Shown here piece after piece: positions 34,939 through 43,491 of a stretch of DNA of 64,000 bases. The DNA is taken from the NCBI RefSeq assembly GCF_037026685.1, contig NZ_JBANET010000005.1, positions 1 through 64,000 on the forward strand, written 5' to 3'. Position 1 is the first letter of the stretch, and every line of letters begins with the position of its first letter. The notes beneath the pieces were generated by a model. It was given only the letters and a program-made list of their open reading frames with translations, was not told where the DNA came from and ran no database searches. The position numbers were made by a program, and so were the translations under genes. This stretch comes from Orrella sp037026685 (lineage in GTDB: Bacteria; Pseudomonadota; Gammaproteobacteria; Burkholderiales; Burkholderiaceae_B).

Positions 34939-35907
34939 ATGAAAAAGCTTTCCCTGCGCACCGCGGCCTTCGCCCTGTTTGCGACCTTGGCGTCGGGCGC
35001 CGCGCATGCCGACTATCCCGCACGGCCGATCCAGCTGATCGTGCCCTGGGCGGCCGGCGGGGGCACCGATTCGGTGGCCCGCTTCCTGGCCAGCGGCCTG
35101 GAGCGGGAACTGGGCCAGCCGGTCAACGTGATCAACCGCCCGGGCGCGGGGGGCGTGATCGGCCATACCGCGATCGCCCGCGCCCGCCCGGACGGCTACA
35201 CCATCGGGCTGGCGACGGCTGAACTGGCGACCTACCATTGGATGAAGACTTCGCCGACCTCGTACAAGGACATGCAGGCGATCTCGCAGGTCAATTTCGA
35301 TGCGGCCAGCTTCAGCGTGAAGGCCGACAGCCCCTGGCAGGATGTCAACGCCGCATTTGCCGCGATCAAGTCCGAGCCGGGCAAGTACAAGCTCTCCGGC
35401 ATTCCCGCCGGCGCCGCCTATCACCTGGCCCTGGCGCGCGCCTTAAGCGATGCCGAGATCGACCCGCGCAGCGTGGTCGTGGTGCCCAGCCAGGGTGCCG
35501 CGCCGGGCTTCCAGGAACTGGCCGCCGGCGGCGTGCACATGGTGACGTCCGCGGTGCCGGAGGGCAAGTCCATGCGCGACGCCGGGCTCATCAAGACGCT
35601 GGCGGTGATCTCCGACAAGCGGCTGGATGCCTATCCCGACATCCCGACCATCGGCGAGGCAACCGGCCGGGAACTCTCGGCCGGCACCTGGCGCGGCCTG
35701 ATCGGCCCCAAGGGCATGCCCGAGGAAGCCGTCGCCCGACTGGCCGAGGCGGCCCGCAAGGTCACCGCATCGCAGGAGTTCAACGAACTCATGGGCAAGG
35801 CGGGCTTCGGCGTGAAATGGAGCGATCCGCAAGCGTTCGCCGCCTTCATGGCCGAGTCCGACGCCACCAGCGGCGAACTGATCCAGCAACTCGAACTGGT
35901 GCGCTGA
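34939..35907 (+). CDS. Tripartite tricarboxylate transporter substrate-binding protein (Bug family)
   Basis: This 322-residue periplasmic protein has a signal peptide (MKKLSLRTAAFALFATLASGAAHA). The mature part begins YPARPIQLIVPWAAGGGTDSVAR, the standard Bug/TctC opening, with NRPGAGGVIGHTAIAR near residue 65 and the C-terminal LAEAARKVTASQEFNELM. Bug proteins bind carboxylates with a ligand aspartate loop. Genes for the TctB-like and TctA-like membrane subunits follow at once, so this is a complete transporter. The 145 bases upstream hold no gene. Confidence 0.92.
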   Translation: MKKLSLRTAAFALFATLASGAAHADYPARPIQLIVPWAAGGGTDSVARFLASGLERELGQPVNVINRPGAGGVIGHTAIARARPDGYTIGLATAELATYHWMKTSPTSYKDMQAISQVNFDAASFSVKADSPWQDVNAAFAAIKSEPGKYKLSGIPAGAAYHLALARALSDAEIDPRSVVVVPSQGAAPGFQELAAGGVHMVTSAVPEGKSMRDAGLIKTLAVISDKRLDAYPDIPTIGEATGRELSAGTWRGLIGPKGMPEEAVARLAEAARKVTASQEFNELMGKAGFGVKWSDPQAFAAFMAESDATSGELIQQLELVR

Positions 35908-35929
35908 GCACGCCAAGCAGGAGACCGAC

Positions 35930-36457
35930 ATGCGAGTCAATGATGCCATCATCGGCATGGTGCTGGCGGTATGCAGCCTGCTGCTGCTGGGCTATGCCCG
36001 TACCTTGCCGGTCATGCCCGATCTTGGCCACGGACCGGGCACGTTTCCGGCGCTGGTCGGTTATGGCTTGCTTGCCGGTTCGCTGGGGCTGATCGTCTCG
36101 GGTCTTAGGGCGCGCCGTGCGCCTCGTGCCGAAGCGGCGCCGGCGGCGGCCGATGAGGGTGCCGATGCCAGCGCCGCCGGTATCGGCGGCGCAGCCGGGC
36201 CGGGCGCCCGGGCCCGGGGCGACCGTCTGCGCGCCGTCCTCTACGCACTTTCAGTGCCGGCGGCGGTCGCGGCCTACGTGTGGCTGTCCGAGGATCTCGG
36301 CTTTCCGCTGGTCTCGTTCGCCATCATCGCGTCGATGACGGCATGGCTGACGCGCCGCTGGCTGCTTGCGGCCGGCGTGGCCGCCGTGGCGACGGCGGTC
36401 ATCTGGTACGCCTTCGCGCAGGTCTTGCAGGTTCCGATCCCCCGGGGCTTCTTCTAA
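35930..36457 (+). CDS. Tripartite tricarboxylate transporter small membrane subunit (TctB)
   Basis: This 175-residue protein has four hydrophobic helices in two pairs (residues about 8-27 and 43-60; about 100-118 and 125-170), separated by an Ala/Arg/Gly-rich loop of about 40 residues. The DLGHGPGTFPALVG line between the first two helices is characteristic of TctB proteins. The subunit helps couple the sodium- or proton-driven carrier; its position between binding protein and TctA is the standard order. The start has GGAG upstream. Confidence 0.88.
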   Translation: MRVNDAIIGMVLAVCSLLLLGYARTLPVMPDLGHGPGTFPALVGYGLLAGSLGLIVSGLRARRAPRAEAAPAAADEGADASAAGIGGAAGPGARARGDRLRAVLYALSVPAAVAAYVWLSEDLGFPLVSFAIIASMTAWLTRRWLLAAGVAAVATAVIWYAFAQVLQVPIPRGFF

Positions 36458-36466
36458 GAGACAAAA

Positions 36467-37978
36467 ATGGGCGACTTCATGATCGCGCTGGGCAATGTCC
36501 TGAGCGCGCAGATCCTGCTGACCATCCTGGCTTGCTCGCTGTTCGGCTTGTTCGTGGGGGCTATCCCCGGGTTGACGGCGACCATGGCCACGGCGCTGCT
36601 GGTGCCGCTGACCTTCTTCATGGATCCGATCCAGGCCATTGCGGCCATCGTGTCCGCCACGGTGATGACGATCTTCGCCGGGGACATCCCGGGCGCGCTG
36701 CTTCGCATTCCCGGCACGCCGGCTTCGGCCGCCTATACCGATGATGCCTACCTGATGGGCCGCCAGGGGCGCGCCGGCCTGGCGCTGGGAATCAATCTGA
36801 TTTGCTCGGCAATAGGTGGCGTGCTCGCCGTGATCGTGGTCATGCAGTTTGCGCCGGCGCTGGCGCGGATCTCGCTGAATTTCACCAGCGACGAGTATTT
36901 CTGGCTGGCCCTGCTGGGCCTGTCCAGTGCCGTGCTGGTGGCGCGGGGCAGCCCCTTGAAGGGCAGCATTTCGTTGGGCCTGGGCCTGTTGCTCGGCATG
37001 ATAGGGATCGACCGCGTGATGGGCGTACCGCGCCTGACCTTCGACAGCATGGACCTGGCCGCAGGCATCACGATTCTGCCGACGATGGTGGGCGTTTTCG
37101 CCGTCGCCGAGCTGCTGCGCAAGGTGCCGCTGCTGCGCCGTCCGCAATCCAGGCTCACGCCTTTGGAGGCCGGCCCCGTGTTCAAGGGAGCGGGGCCGCT
37201 GCTGTGGCGGTACAAGCGCTCGGCCGTCGGCGGCAGCATGACCGGCACGGTGATCGGCGTGCTGCCCGGCGCGGGCGCCGACATCGCGGCATGGATTTCC
37301 TACGCGATATCCAAGAAATTCTCCAAGACCCCCGAAAAGTACGGGACGGGACATCCCGAGGGCATCGTGGCCGCCAGCGCGTCCAACAACGCGGCGCTGA
37401 CCGGCTCGTACGTCCCGGCGCTGGTGTTCGGCATTCCGGGCGATACCGTCACGGCCATCGTCATCGGGGTCCTGCTCATGAAAGGCATTACTCCCGGCCC
37501 GTTGGTGTTCATCAACGAGGCGCCGCTGGTGTATTCCCTTTACCTGGTGTTCATCATCGCCAGCTTGCTGATGATTCCCCTGGGCTGGCTGGCGGTGCGG
37601 GGGGCCGGCCGCGTCCTGTCCGTACCCAACGGCGTGCTCTATCCGCTCATCCTGATGTTTTGCATCGTGGGCGCCTATTCCGCCAACAATTCGCTTTTCG
37701 ACGTATGGGTAATGCTGGCGCTCGGCCTGCTGGCCTATGTCATGGAGGAAAACGGTTTTCCCACGGCGCCGCTGATCCTTGCGCTGATCCTGGGGCCGGT
37801 CGTCGAGGAAAACTTCATGAAGTCGCTGATCAAGGCCGACGGCGACATGCTCATGTTCTTCGAGCGCCCGCTGGCCCAATGCCTGGGCGCGGCCACGCTG
37901 GCGATCTGGTCGGTGCTGATGTTCGGCGGGACGATCAAGCGTTTGATACGCGGCGCCCGGCGGCCCGCCGCGGCCTGA
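36467..37978 (+). CDS. Tripartite tricarboxylate transporter large permease subunit (TctA)
   Basis: This 503-residue membrane protein with about 11-12 helices carries the TctA repeats: VGAIPGLTATMATALLVPLTF near residue 27, and GVLPGAGADIAAWISYAISKKFSK near residue 265, then GSYVPALVFGIPGDTVTAI. It is the translocation channel for the ligand delivered by the Bug protein, probably an organic acid. It lies nine bases after the TctB gene, and an SDR gene follows within 40 bases. Confidence 0.94.
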   Translation: MGDFMIALGNVLSAQILLTILACSLFGLFVGAIPGLTATMATALLVPLTFFMDPIQAIAAIVSATVMTIFAGDIPGALLRIPGTPASAAYTDDAYLMGRQGRAGLALGINLICSAIGGVLAVIVVMQFAPALARISLNFTSDEYFWLALLGLSSAVLVARGSPLKGSISLGLGLLLGMIGIDRVMGVPRLTFDSMDLAAGITILPTMVGVFAVAELLRKVPLLRRPQSRLTPLEAGPVFKGAGPLLWRYKRSAVGGSMTGTVIGVLPGAGADIAAWISYAISKKFSKTPEKYGTGHPEGIVAASASNNAALTGSYVPALVFGIPGDTVTAIVIGVLLMKGITPGPLVFINEAPLVYSLYLVFIIASLLMIPLGWLAVRGAGRVLSVPNGVLYPLILMFCIVGAYSANNSLFDVWVMLALGLLAYVMEENGFPTAPLILALILGPVVEENFMKSLIKADGDMLMFFERPLAQCLGAATLAIWSVLMFGGTIKRLIRGARRPAAA

Positions 37979-38018
37979 TCCGCCCTTTCCTCATTCTTTA
38001 CATCACGACGCGCACATC

Positions 38019-38738
38019 ATGACTTTCTCCAAAGACGTATTCCAAGACAAGCGGGCGCTGGTGACGGGCGCCACCCAGGGCATCGGCGCCGCCATCGCCA
38101 ACCGCCTGGCCGCGCTCGGCGCGCACGTAACGGCAGTGGGCCTGGACCACGGCGACGGCTCGCTGGACCCCGGTGTCCAGGTGCGCACCGCCGATGTCAG
38201 CCGCGGCCAGGACATCGACACGCTGTTCCAGGACATCGGCGAACTGGACATCGTGGTCAATTGCGCGGGCATCATCCGTCGCGGCGCCGAGCACGATCCT
38301 GCCGTGTTCGAGCAGGTGCTGGCGGTCAACCTGACCGGTACCATGCGGGTGTGCACTGCCGCGCGCGAACGCCTCAAGCCGCGCAGCGGGTGCATCGTCA
38401 ACATCGCCTCGATGCTGAGCTTTTTCGGCGGCTCGCTCGTGCCGGCGTATTCCGCCAGCAAAGGCGGCGTCGCGCAGCTCACCAAGTCGCTGGCCCTGGC
38501 CTACGCGGTCGACGGCATTCGCGTCAACGCGGTCGCGCCGGGCTGGATCGCCACGCCGCTGACCCAGGCGCTGCAGGACGACCCTACCCGCTCCGGGCCC
38601 ATCCTGTCGCGCACGCCGTTGGGCCGCTGGGGCACGCCCAAGGACGTGGCCGAGGCCGTAGCCTTCCTGTGCACGCCGGCCGCCGCCTTCATGACCGGGG
38701 TCATCCTGCCGGTCGACGGCGGCTATCTGGTCGCGTGA
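38019..38738 (+). CDS. SDR family dehydrogenase
   Basis: This 239-residue short-chain dehydrogenase has VTGATQGIGAAIANRLA near residue 13, NCAGIIRRG near residue 82, the catalytic serine in NIASMLSFFGGS and the YSASK motif near residue 148. The end (GVILPVDGGYLVA) is typical. It is distinct from the other SDR in the same operon, suggesting two redox steps in one pathway, for instance successive oxidation of a hydroxylated acid. It is followed 16 bases later by the IclR gene. Confidence 0.9.
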   Translation: MTFSKDVFQDKRALVTGATQGIGAAIANRLAALGAHVTAVGLDHGDGSLDPGVQVRTADVSRGQDIDTLFQDIGELDIVVNCAGIIRRGAEHDPAVFEQVLAVNLTGTMRVCTAARERLKPRSGCIVNIASMLSFFGGSLVPAYSASKGGVAQLTKSLALAYAVDGIRVNAVAPGWIATPLTQALQDDPTRSGPILSRTPLGRWGTPKDVAEAVAFLCTPAAAFMTGVILPVDGGYLVA

Positions 38739-38754
38739 ACCAGAGGCGGCGATA

Positions 38755-39627
38755 ATGAAGCCCCGCTCCTTCGGGAGCCCGCGTTTGCACACGAACATGC
38801 CAGGCACGCAGTCCGCCCCCGAACCTCCTGTCGCGCAGATCGCCGGCACCGCGGCATTCTCCAAGTTTGTACACCTGATGCAGCTGGTTGCCGACACGCC
38901 CGAGCCCATGAGCGTGTCGGAATTGAGCAAGGCAAGCGGCTATCCCCGGCCCACCGTGTACCGAACGGTTGCCGCACTGCTGGCCGAGCGCCTGCTCGAG
39001 GAAAACCCCCGCACGGGCAAGCTGGCGCTTGGCCCGCGCCTGATCCAGCTCGCCAGCCGAAGCTGGGGGCGCTCCGAACTGCGGCTGGCCTCGGTCGAAG
39101 ACCTCAAGCGGCTGCGCGACATCACCGGCGAGACCGTGCACCTGGCCGTGCCCAACGGACAGCACATGGTCTATATCGAGAAGCTCGAAAGCCCCAGCGC
39201 GGTGCGGATGAGTTCGCGCATAGGCACCAATGTCTCGATGCACTCCACCTCGGTGGGCAAGGCCTATCTCGCCATGCTCGACGACGCGGCGCGCGAGGCG
39301 GTGCTCGCGGCGCTGCCGCAGCCCTTTGCGCGCTACATGCCCAACACGATCGGCGATCTCCAGGCCCTGCGCGAGCAGCTCCAGCAAGTGCGCGCGCGCG
39401 GCTGGGCCGTCGATGACGAGGAGAACGAGGCCGGCATCTACTGCTTCGGCGCGCCCGTCTTCGGCGGGCGCGGCGTGCCGGTGGCGGCCATCAGCGTGAG
39501 CACGTTGCGGTTTCGCCAGAAGGAAGATCCCGAGCAGGCCTACGTCGCTCCTTTGCTGCGGGCCTGCCGGGCCATCTCGCAACGCATCGCCGATACGCCG
39601 GCGTTGTCGGCCACCGAAGCGCTCTGA
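38755..39627 (+). CDS. IclR-family transcriptional regulator
   Basis: This 290-residue regulator has a winged helix-turn-helix at about residues 35-95 (LMQLVADTPEPMSVSELSKASGYPRPTVYRTVAALL), then an IclR effector domain with the family lines GETVHLAVPNGQHMVYIEKLES, MHSTSVGKAYLA near residue 165 and GIYCFGAPVFGGRGVPVAAISVS near residue 232. It closes the cupin-SDR-Tct operon and probably controls it through the inverted repeat at 33489-33525. GAGG lies before the ATG; a start at 38797 is possible. Confidence 0.92.
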   Translation: MKPRSFGSPRLHTNMPGTQSAPEPPVAQIAGTAAFSKFVHLMQLVADTPEPMSVSELSKASGYPRPTVYRTVAALLAERLLEENPRTGKLALGPRLIQLASRSWGRSELRLASVEDLKRLRDITGETVHLAVPNGQHMVYIEKLESPSAVRMSSRIGTNVSMHSTSVGKAYLAMLDDAAREAVLAALPQPFARYMPNTIGDLQALREQLQQVRARGWAVDDEENEAGIYCFGAPVFGGRGVPVAAISVSTLRFRQKEDPEQAYVAPLLRACRAISQRIADTPALSATEAL

Positions 39628-39865
39628 ATGCACGCCTAAGACCCCGGAGCCTAGGGCACCCGGGTGGCAGGCTGCACGGCCGCCGGCAGGCATGCCGGTG
39701 TGCCGTGCCGTCGCCGCGGCCCATCGCTAAAAAATAAAATCATTATCTTCTGAATTTACCGGAAGCAACTTGTTTTGACTTCCGCTCATCTCCACAATCG
39801 GCACTCCCTTCCCACGGCGCCGCCGGCCGGACGCCGTCCAAGATTCCAGAACGAGGAGATGACCC

Positions 39866-40906
39866 ATGCCGACTCACGCCTTTTCCATCCCTTCCTGTCT
39901 TGCGCGCCTGGCCCGGGCGCGGCTGGGCCGACGGCTCGGCGGCCTTGCGATGGGCGCGGCCCTGGCCGGCGCGCCGGCCTTGCCCGCAGCGGCGGCCGAC
40001 GGTTTCCCCAACAAGCCCGTACGGGTGGTGGTGGGCTTCGCGCCTGGCGGCGGCGCCGACGTAGTGGCGCGGCTGGTGGGCGCCAAGATGTCCAATGTGC
40101 TGGGCCAGCAGGTCGTGGTCGAGAACCGTCCGGGCGCGACAGGCACCATCGCCGCCGACAACGTGGCGCGTTCGCCGGCCGACGGCTATTCGATGTTCCT
40201 GGGCTCGCAATCGACCATGATCGTCGCGCCCAACATGTATCCCAACCTGGCGTTCGACCCGATCAAGGATTTCACGCCGATCTCGCAGATGGTCTCGATG
40301 CCGCTCGTGCTGGTGGTCAACCCGAACCTGGTCAAGGCCACGACCTTGGCCGAACTCACCGAGGAGCTCAAGCACAAGGGCGACGGCAACACCACTTACG
40401 CTTCGTCCGGCCAGGGCGGGCCGCAGCACATCGCCGGCGAGCTCTACAAGAAGATGATCGGCATGAACATCACCCACGTGCCGTACAAGGGCGAGTCCGC
40501 CGCCATTGCCGACGTGCTGGGCGGCCACGTTCCCTTCATGTTCGCCAACCTGCCGGTGGCCCAGCCCCACGTCGCCAACGGCCGGCTGCGCGCCCTGGCC
40601 ATCACCAGCCTGGCTCGCAGCGAGAAGGTGCCCGAGATCCCCACCTTGCACGAGTCGGGTTTCAAGGACTTCGAGGTTCTGACCTGGTACGGTGTCTTCG
40701 CGCCGGCCAAGACCCCCGAGCCCGTGGTGGCCAAGCTGAGCGAATCCATCCTGCGCTCGCTCGAGGATCCGGACCTGCGCCGCAGTCTGGACGAGCAAGG
40801 CTTGACCATCATCGGCAGCACGCCCGCCGAGTTCGGCCGGATGCTGGAAACCGAGGCGCCGCGCTGGTCCAAGCTGATCAAGGAAATGGGCCTGCGTCCG
40901 GAGTGA
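39866..40906 (+). CDS. Bug-family solute-binding protein (orphan)
   Basis: This 346-residue periplasmic protein has a long arginine-rich signal region (ARLARARLGRRLGGLAM, then hydrophobic to PAAAADG). The mature part starts FPNKPVRVVVGFAPGGGADVVARL, with NRPGATGTIAADNVARSPADGY and GQGGPQHIAGELYKKM. No TctA/TctB genes are near, so like many Bordetella Bug proteins it must use a permease coded elsewhere or serve in sensing. The UxaA/GarD-family dehydratase gene follows after 58 bases, suggesting a sugar-acid ligand. The upstream 200 bases are AT-rich (39725-39780), fitting a promoter. Confidence 0.9.
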   Translation: MPTHAFSIPSCLARLARARLGRRLGGLAMGAALAGAPALPAAAADGFPNKPVRVVVGFAPGGGADVVARLVGAKMSNVLGQQVVVENRPGATGTIAADNVARSPADGYSMFLGSQSTMIVAPNMYPNLAFDPIKDFTPISQMVSMPLVLVVNPNLVKATTLAELTEELKHKGDGNTTYASSGQGGPQHIAGELYKKMIGMNITHVPYKGESAAIADVLGGHVPFMFANLPVAQPHVANGRLRALAITSLARSEKVPEIPTLHESGFKDFEVLTWYGVFAPAKTPEPVVAKLSESILRSLEDPDLRRSLDEQGLTIIGSTPAEFGRMLETEAPRWSKLIKEMGLRPE

Positions 40907-40964
40907 TTCCCCCGGGCCGGACCGGCACCGTCCGGCCCGCTTCTATGTTCGTTTCGAGGTTGTC

Positions 40965-42512
40965 ATGATCGAGTTTTCCGAAAAGCGCGTCACCGGGCCG
41001 GTGATCCGCCTGCATTGCGCCGATAACGTGGTGGTGGCGCGCGTTCCCATCGGCCTGGGCACGGAGGTGCCGTCCGAGGGATTCACCAGCCGCAGCCAGG
41101 TGCCGGCGGGCCACAAGCTGGCCGCGCGCGACATCAAGGCCGGCGAGCCCATACTCAAATACAACGTCTGTATCGGCTTTGCCGCCACCGATATCGCGGC
41201 TGGCACCTACCTGCATTCGCACAACACCGATTTCCGGGAGTTCGACCGCGACTATGCGCACGGCCGGGACTACCGTCCCACGGTCCTGCTGCCCGAGGCC
41301 GAGCAGGCCAGCTTCCAGGGCATCGTGCGGGCCAACGGCCAGGTGGCCACGCGCAACTACATCGGCATCATCGCCACCGTGAACTGCTCGGCGACGGTGG
41401 TGCACCGCATCGCCGAGGCGTTCACCGCCGAGCGCCTGGCGGCCTATCCCAACGTGGACGGCGTCGTGGCCCTGAGCCACGGCATGGGCTGCGGCATGGA
41501 GATGTCCGGCGAGCCCATGGACCTGCTGCGCCGCACCATCGGCGGCTATGCGCGCCACGCCAACTTCGCCGCCGTGCTGGTCGTGGGCCTGGGCTGCGAG
41601 CGCAACCAGTTGAACCTGCTGCTGCAAGATCAGGGCCTGTCGCCCGATGCGCGCCTGCATGCCTTCGTCATGCAGGAAACCGGCGGCACCCGCAAGACCA
41701 TCGAGGCCGGCGTGGCGGCCATCGAGAAGCTGCTGCCCCAGGCCAACGCCGTCGTGCGCCAGCCCGTGCCGGCGCGCCACCTGAAGATCGGCCTGCAGTG
41801 CGGCGGCTCGGACGGTTTTTCCTCCATCACCGCCAATCCGGCGCTGGGCGCGGCCATGGACATCCTGGTGCGCCACGGCGGCACGGCCATCCTGTCCGAG
41901 ACGCCGGAGATCTATGGCGTCGAGCATACCTTGACCAGCCGCGCGCGCAGCCGCGAGGTCGGCGAAAAGCTGGTCGAGCGCATCCGCTGGTGGAAGCAGG
42001 AGTATTCGCCCGGGCGCGACGTGCAGATCAACGGCAAGGTCAGCCCGGGCAACCAGATGGGCGGGCTGGCCAACATCTTCGAGAAATCGCTGGGCTCGTC
42101 GATGAAAGGCGGCACCACGGGCCTGATGCAGGTCTACCGCTATGCCGAGCAGGTGGACCAGCCGGGCCTGGTGTTCATGGACACGCCGGGCTTCGATCCG
42201 GTGTCGGCCACCGGCCAGATCGCCGGCGGGGCCAACATCATCTGCTTTACCACCGGCCGCGGCTCGATGTTCGGCGCCAAGCCCGTGCCCTCGATCAAGC
42301 TGGCTACCAACACGCCGATGTACCAGCGGCTGGCCGAGGACATGGACCTGAACTGCGGGGAGATCCTGGACGGGACCGCCAGCATGCAGGAAATGGGGCA
42401 GCGGATCTTCGAGAAGATCCTGCGGGTGGCCTCGGGCGAGCGTTCCAAGAGCGAAGCGCTGGGCCTGGGCGACCATGAGTTCGTGCCCTGGAATATCGGC
42501 GTGGTCAGCTAG
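40965..42512 (+). CDS. UxaA/GarD-family altronate or galactarate dehydratase
   Basis: This 515-residue enzyme fuses an N-terminal SAF domain (residues about 1-95; VVVARVPIGLGTEVPSE and HKLAARDIKAGEPI) to a full UxaA-type catalytic domain (from about 105: ATRNYIGIIATVNCSATVV, GVVALSHGMGCGME, LKIGLQCGGSDGFSS, ending GASMQEMGQRIFEKIL-like). Family members dehydrate altronate, galactarate or similar hexonic/hexaric acids with iron. Which acid is used here cannot be told. The neighbours (Bug protein, LysR and DapA-family aldolase) support a sugar-acid pathway: import, dehydration to a keto-deoxy acid, then aldol cleavage. Confidence 0.88.
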   Translation: MIEFSEKRVTGPVIRLHCADNVVVARVPIGLGTEVPSEGFTSRSQVPAGHKLAARDIKAGEPILKYNVCIGFAATDIAAGTYLHSHNTDFREFDRDYAHGRDYRPTVLLPEAEQASFQGIVRANGQVATRNYIGIIATVNCSATVVHRIAEAFTAERLAAYPNVDGVVALSHGMGCGMEMSGEPMDLLRRTIGGYARHANFAAVLVVGLGCERNQLNLLLQDQGLSPDARLHAFVMQETGGTRKTIEAGVAAIEKLLPQANAVVRQPVPARHLKIGLQCGGSDGFSSITANPALGAAMDILVRHGGTAILSETPEIYGVEHTLTSRARSREVGEKLVERIRWWKQEYSPGRDVQINGKVSPGNQMGGLANIFEKSLGSSMKGGTTGLMQVYRYAEQVDQPGLVFMDTPGFDPVSATGQIAGGANIICFTTGRGSMFGAKPVPSIKLATNTPMYQRLAEDMDLNCGEILDGTASMQEMGQRIFEKILRVASGERSKSEALGLGDHEFVPWNIGVVS

Positions 42513-42577
42513 GCGGTCCGGGCCGGCGCCAGGATCCTAAAATCGCGGGGATCCGCCATGCTGCCCTGGGAGCTGCT

Positions 42578-43453
42578 TTGGACACCCGTTACGTACAGAG
42601 TTTTGTCGCCGTGGTCGAAAGCGGCTCGCTGGCCGAGGCGGCGCGCCGGCTGGACCTGACCCCGGCCGCCATCGCGGCCCGGGTGCGCTCGCTCGAGCAG
42701 GACCTGGGGGTGCCGCTGGTCAAGCGCGCCGGCCGGCATGTGCGGCCGACCGCGGCCGGGCTCAAGATCCTGGCGCGGGCCCGCTCGGTGGTGCGCGAGG
42801 TCCGCGACCTGCGGGCCAGCGCCAGCGACGATGCGCCGCTGGGCGAATTCCGCCTGGGCGTCTCGACCTCGGCGCTGACCGGCCTGCTGCCGCCCGTGCT
42901 GCGCCGGCTGTACGCCCGCCACCCCCGGCTGGCGGTCTTTGTCGAGCCGGGCACCTCCAGCCACCTGTATCGCCAGGTCACGCAGGGCGTGCTGGACGCC
43001 GCGCTCATCGTGCAGCCGCAGTTCGTCCTGCCCAAGGGCTACGAATGGCGCCTGCTGGCTGAGGAAGCGCTGGTGGTGCTGGCCCCGCTGCGCCATGCCG
43101 GGCGCAATCCCCACGCCCTGATGGCCGAAGAACCCTTTATCCGCTATGACCGGGACACCTGGGGCGGGCGCATGGCCGACCGCTATCTGCGCCAGCACGG
43201 CATACGCCCGCACGAGCGCCTGGAGATCGACGCCATGCCGGCCATCGCCGCGATGGTGGCCGAAGGCCTGGGCGTGTCGCTGATCCCGGACTGGGCGCCG
43301 GCCGGGCTGGCCACGCTGCCGGTGCTGCGGCTGCCCTTGCCCGGGCCGCCGCCGGTGCGCCGCATGGGCCTGCTGTGGGCGGCCGGCGCGCCGCACGCGG
43401 CGATGGCGCAGGCCTTTCTGGAGGCCGCCACGGCGGCCCGCGGCGGCGAGTAG
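42578..43453 (+). CDS. LysR-family transcriptional regulator
   Basis: This 291-residue regulator has an N-terminal winged helix (YVQSFVAVVESGSLAEAARRLDLTPAAIAARVRSLEQDLGVPLVKR, residues 5-50), followed by a LysR substrate-binding domain (FRLGVSTSALTGLLPPVLRRL onward). The start is a TTG with GGGAG ten bases upstream; no better ATG fits the conserved N-terminus. A TAAAAT at 42537 may be its -10. It lies between the dehydratase and the convergent aldolase gene and may control one or both. The effector is unknown. Confidence 0.88.
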   Translation: MDTRYVQSFVAVVESGSLAEAARRLDLTPAAIAARVRSLEQDLGVPLVKRAGRHVRPTAAGLKILARARSVVREVRDLRASASDDAPLGEFRLGVSTSALTGLLPPVLRRLYARHPRLAVFVEPGTSSHLYRQVTQGVLDAALIVQPQFVLPKGYEWRLLAEEALVVLAPLRHAGRNPHALMAEEPFIRYDRDTWGGRMADRYLRQHGIRPHERLEIDAMPAIAAMVAEGLGVSLIPDWAPAGLATLPVLRLPLPGPPPVRRMGLLWAAGAPHAAMAQAFLEAATAARGGE

Positions 43454-43491
43454 CCCGCGGGCGCGCGCCCGGGCCGGCGGCCTGAGCGCGC

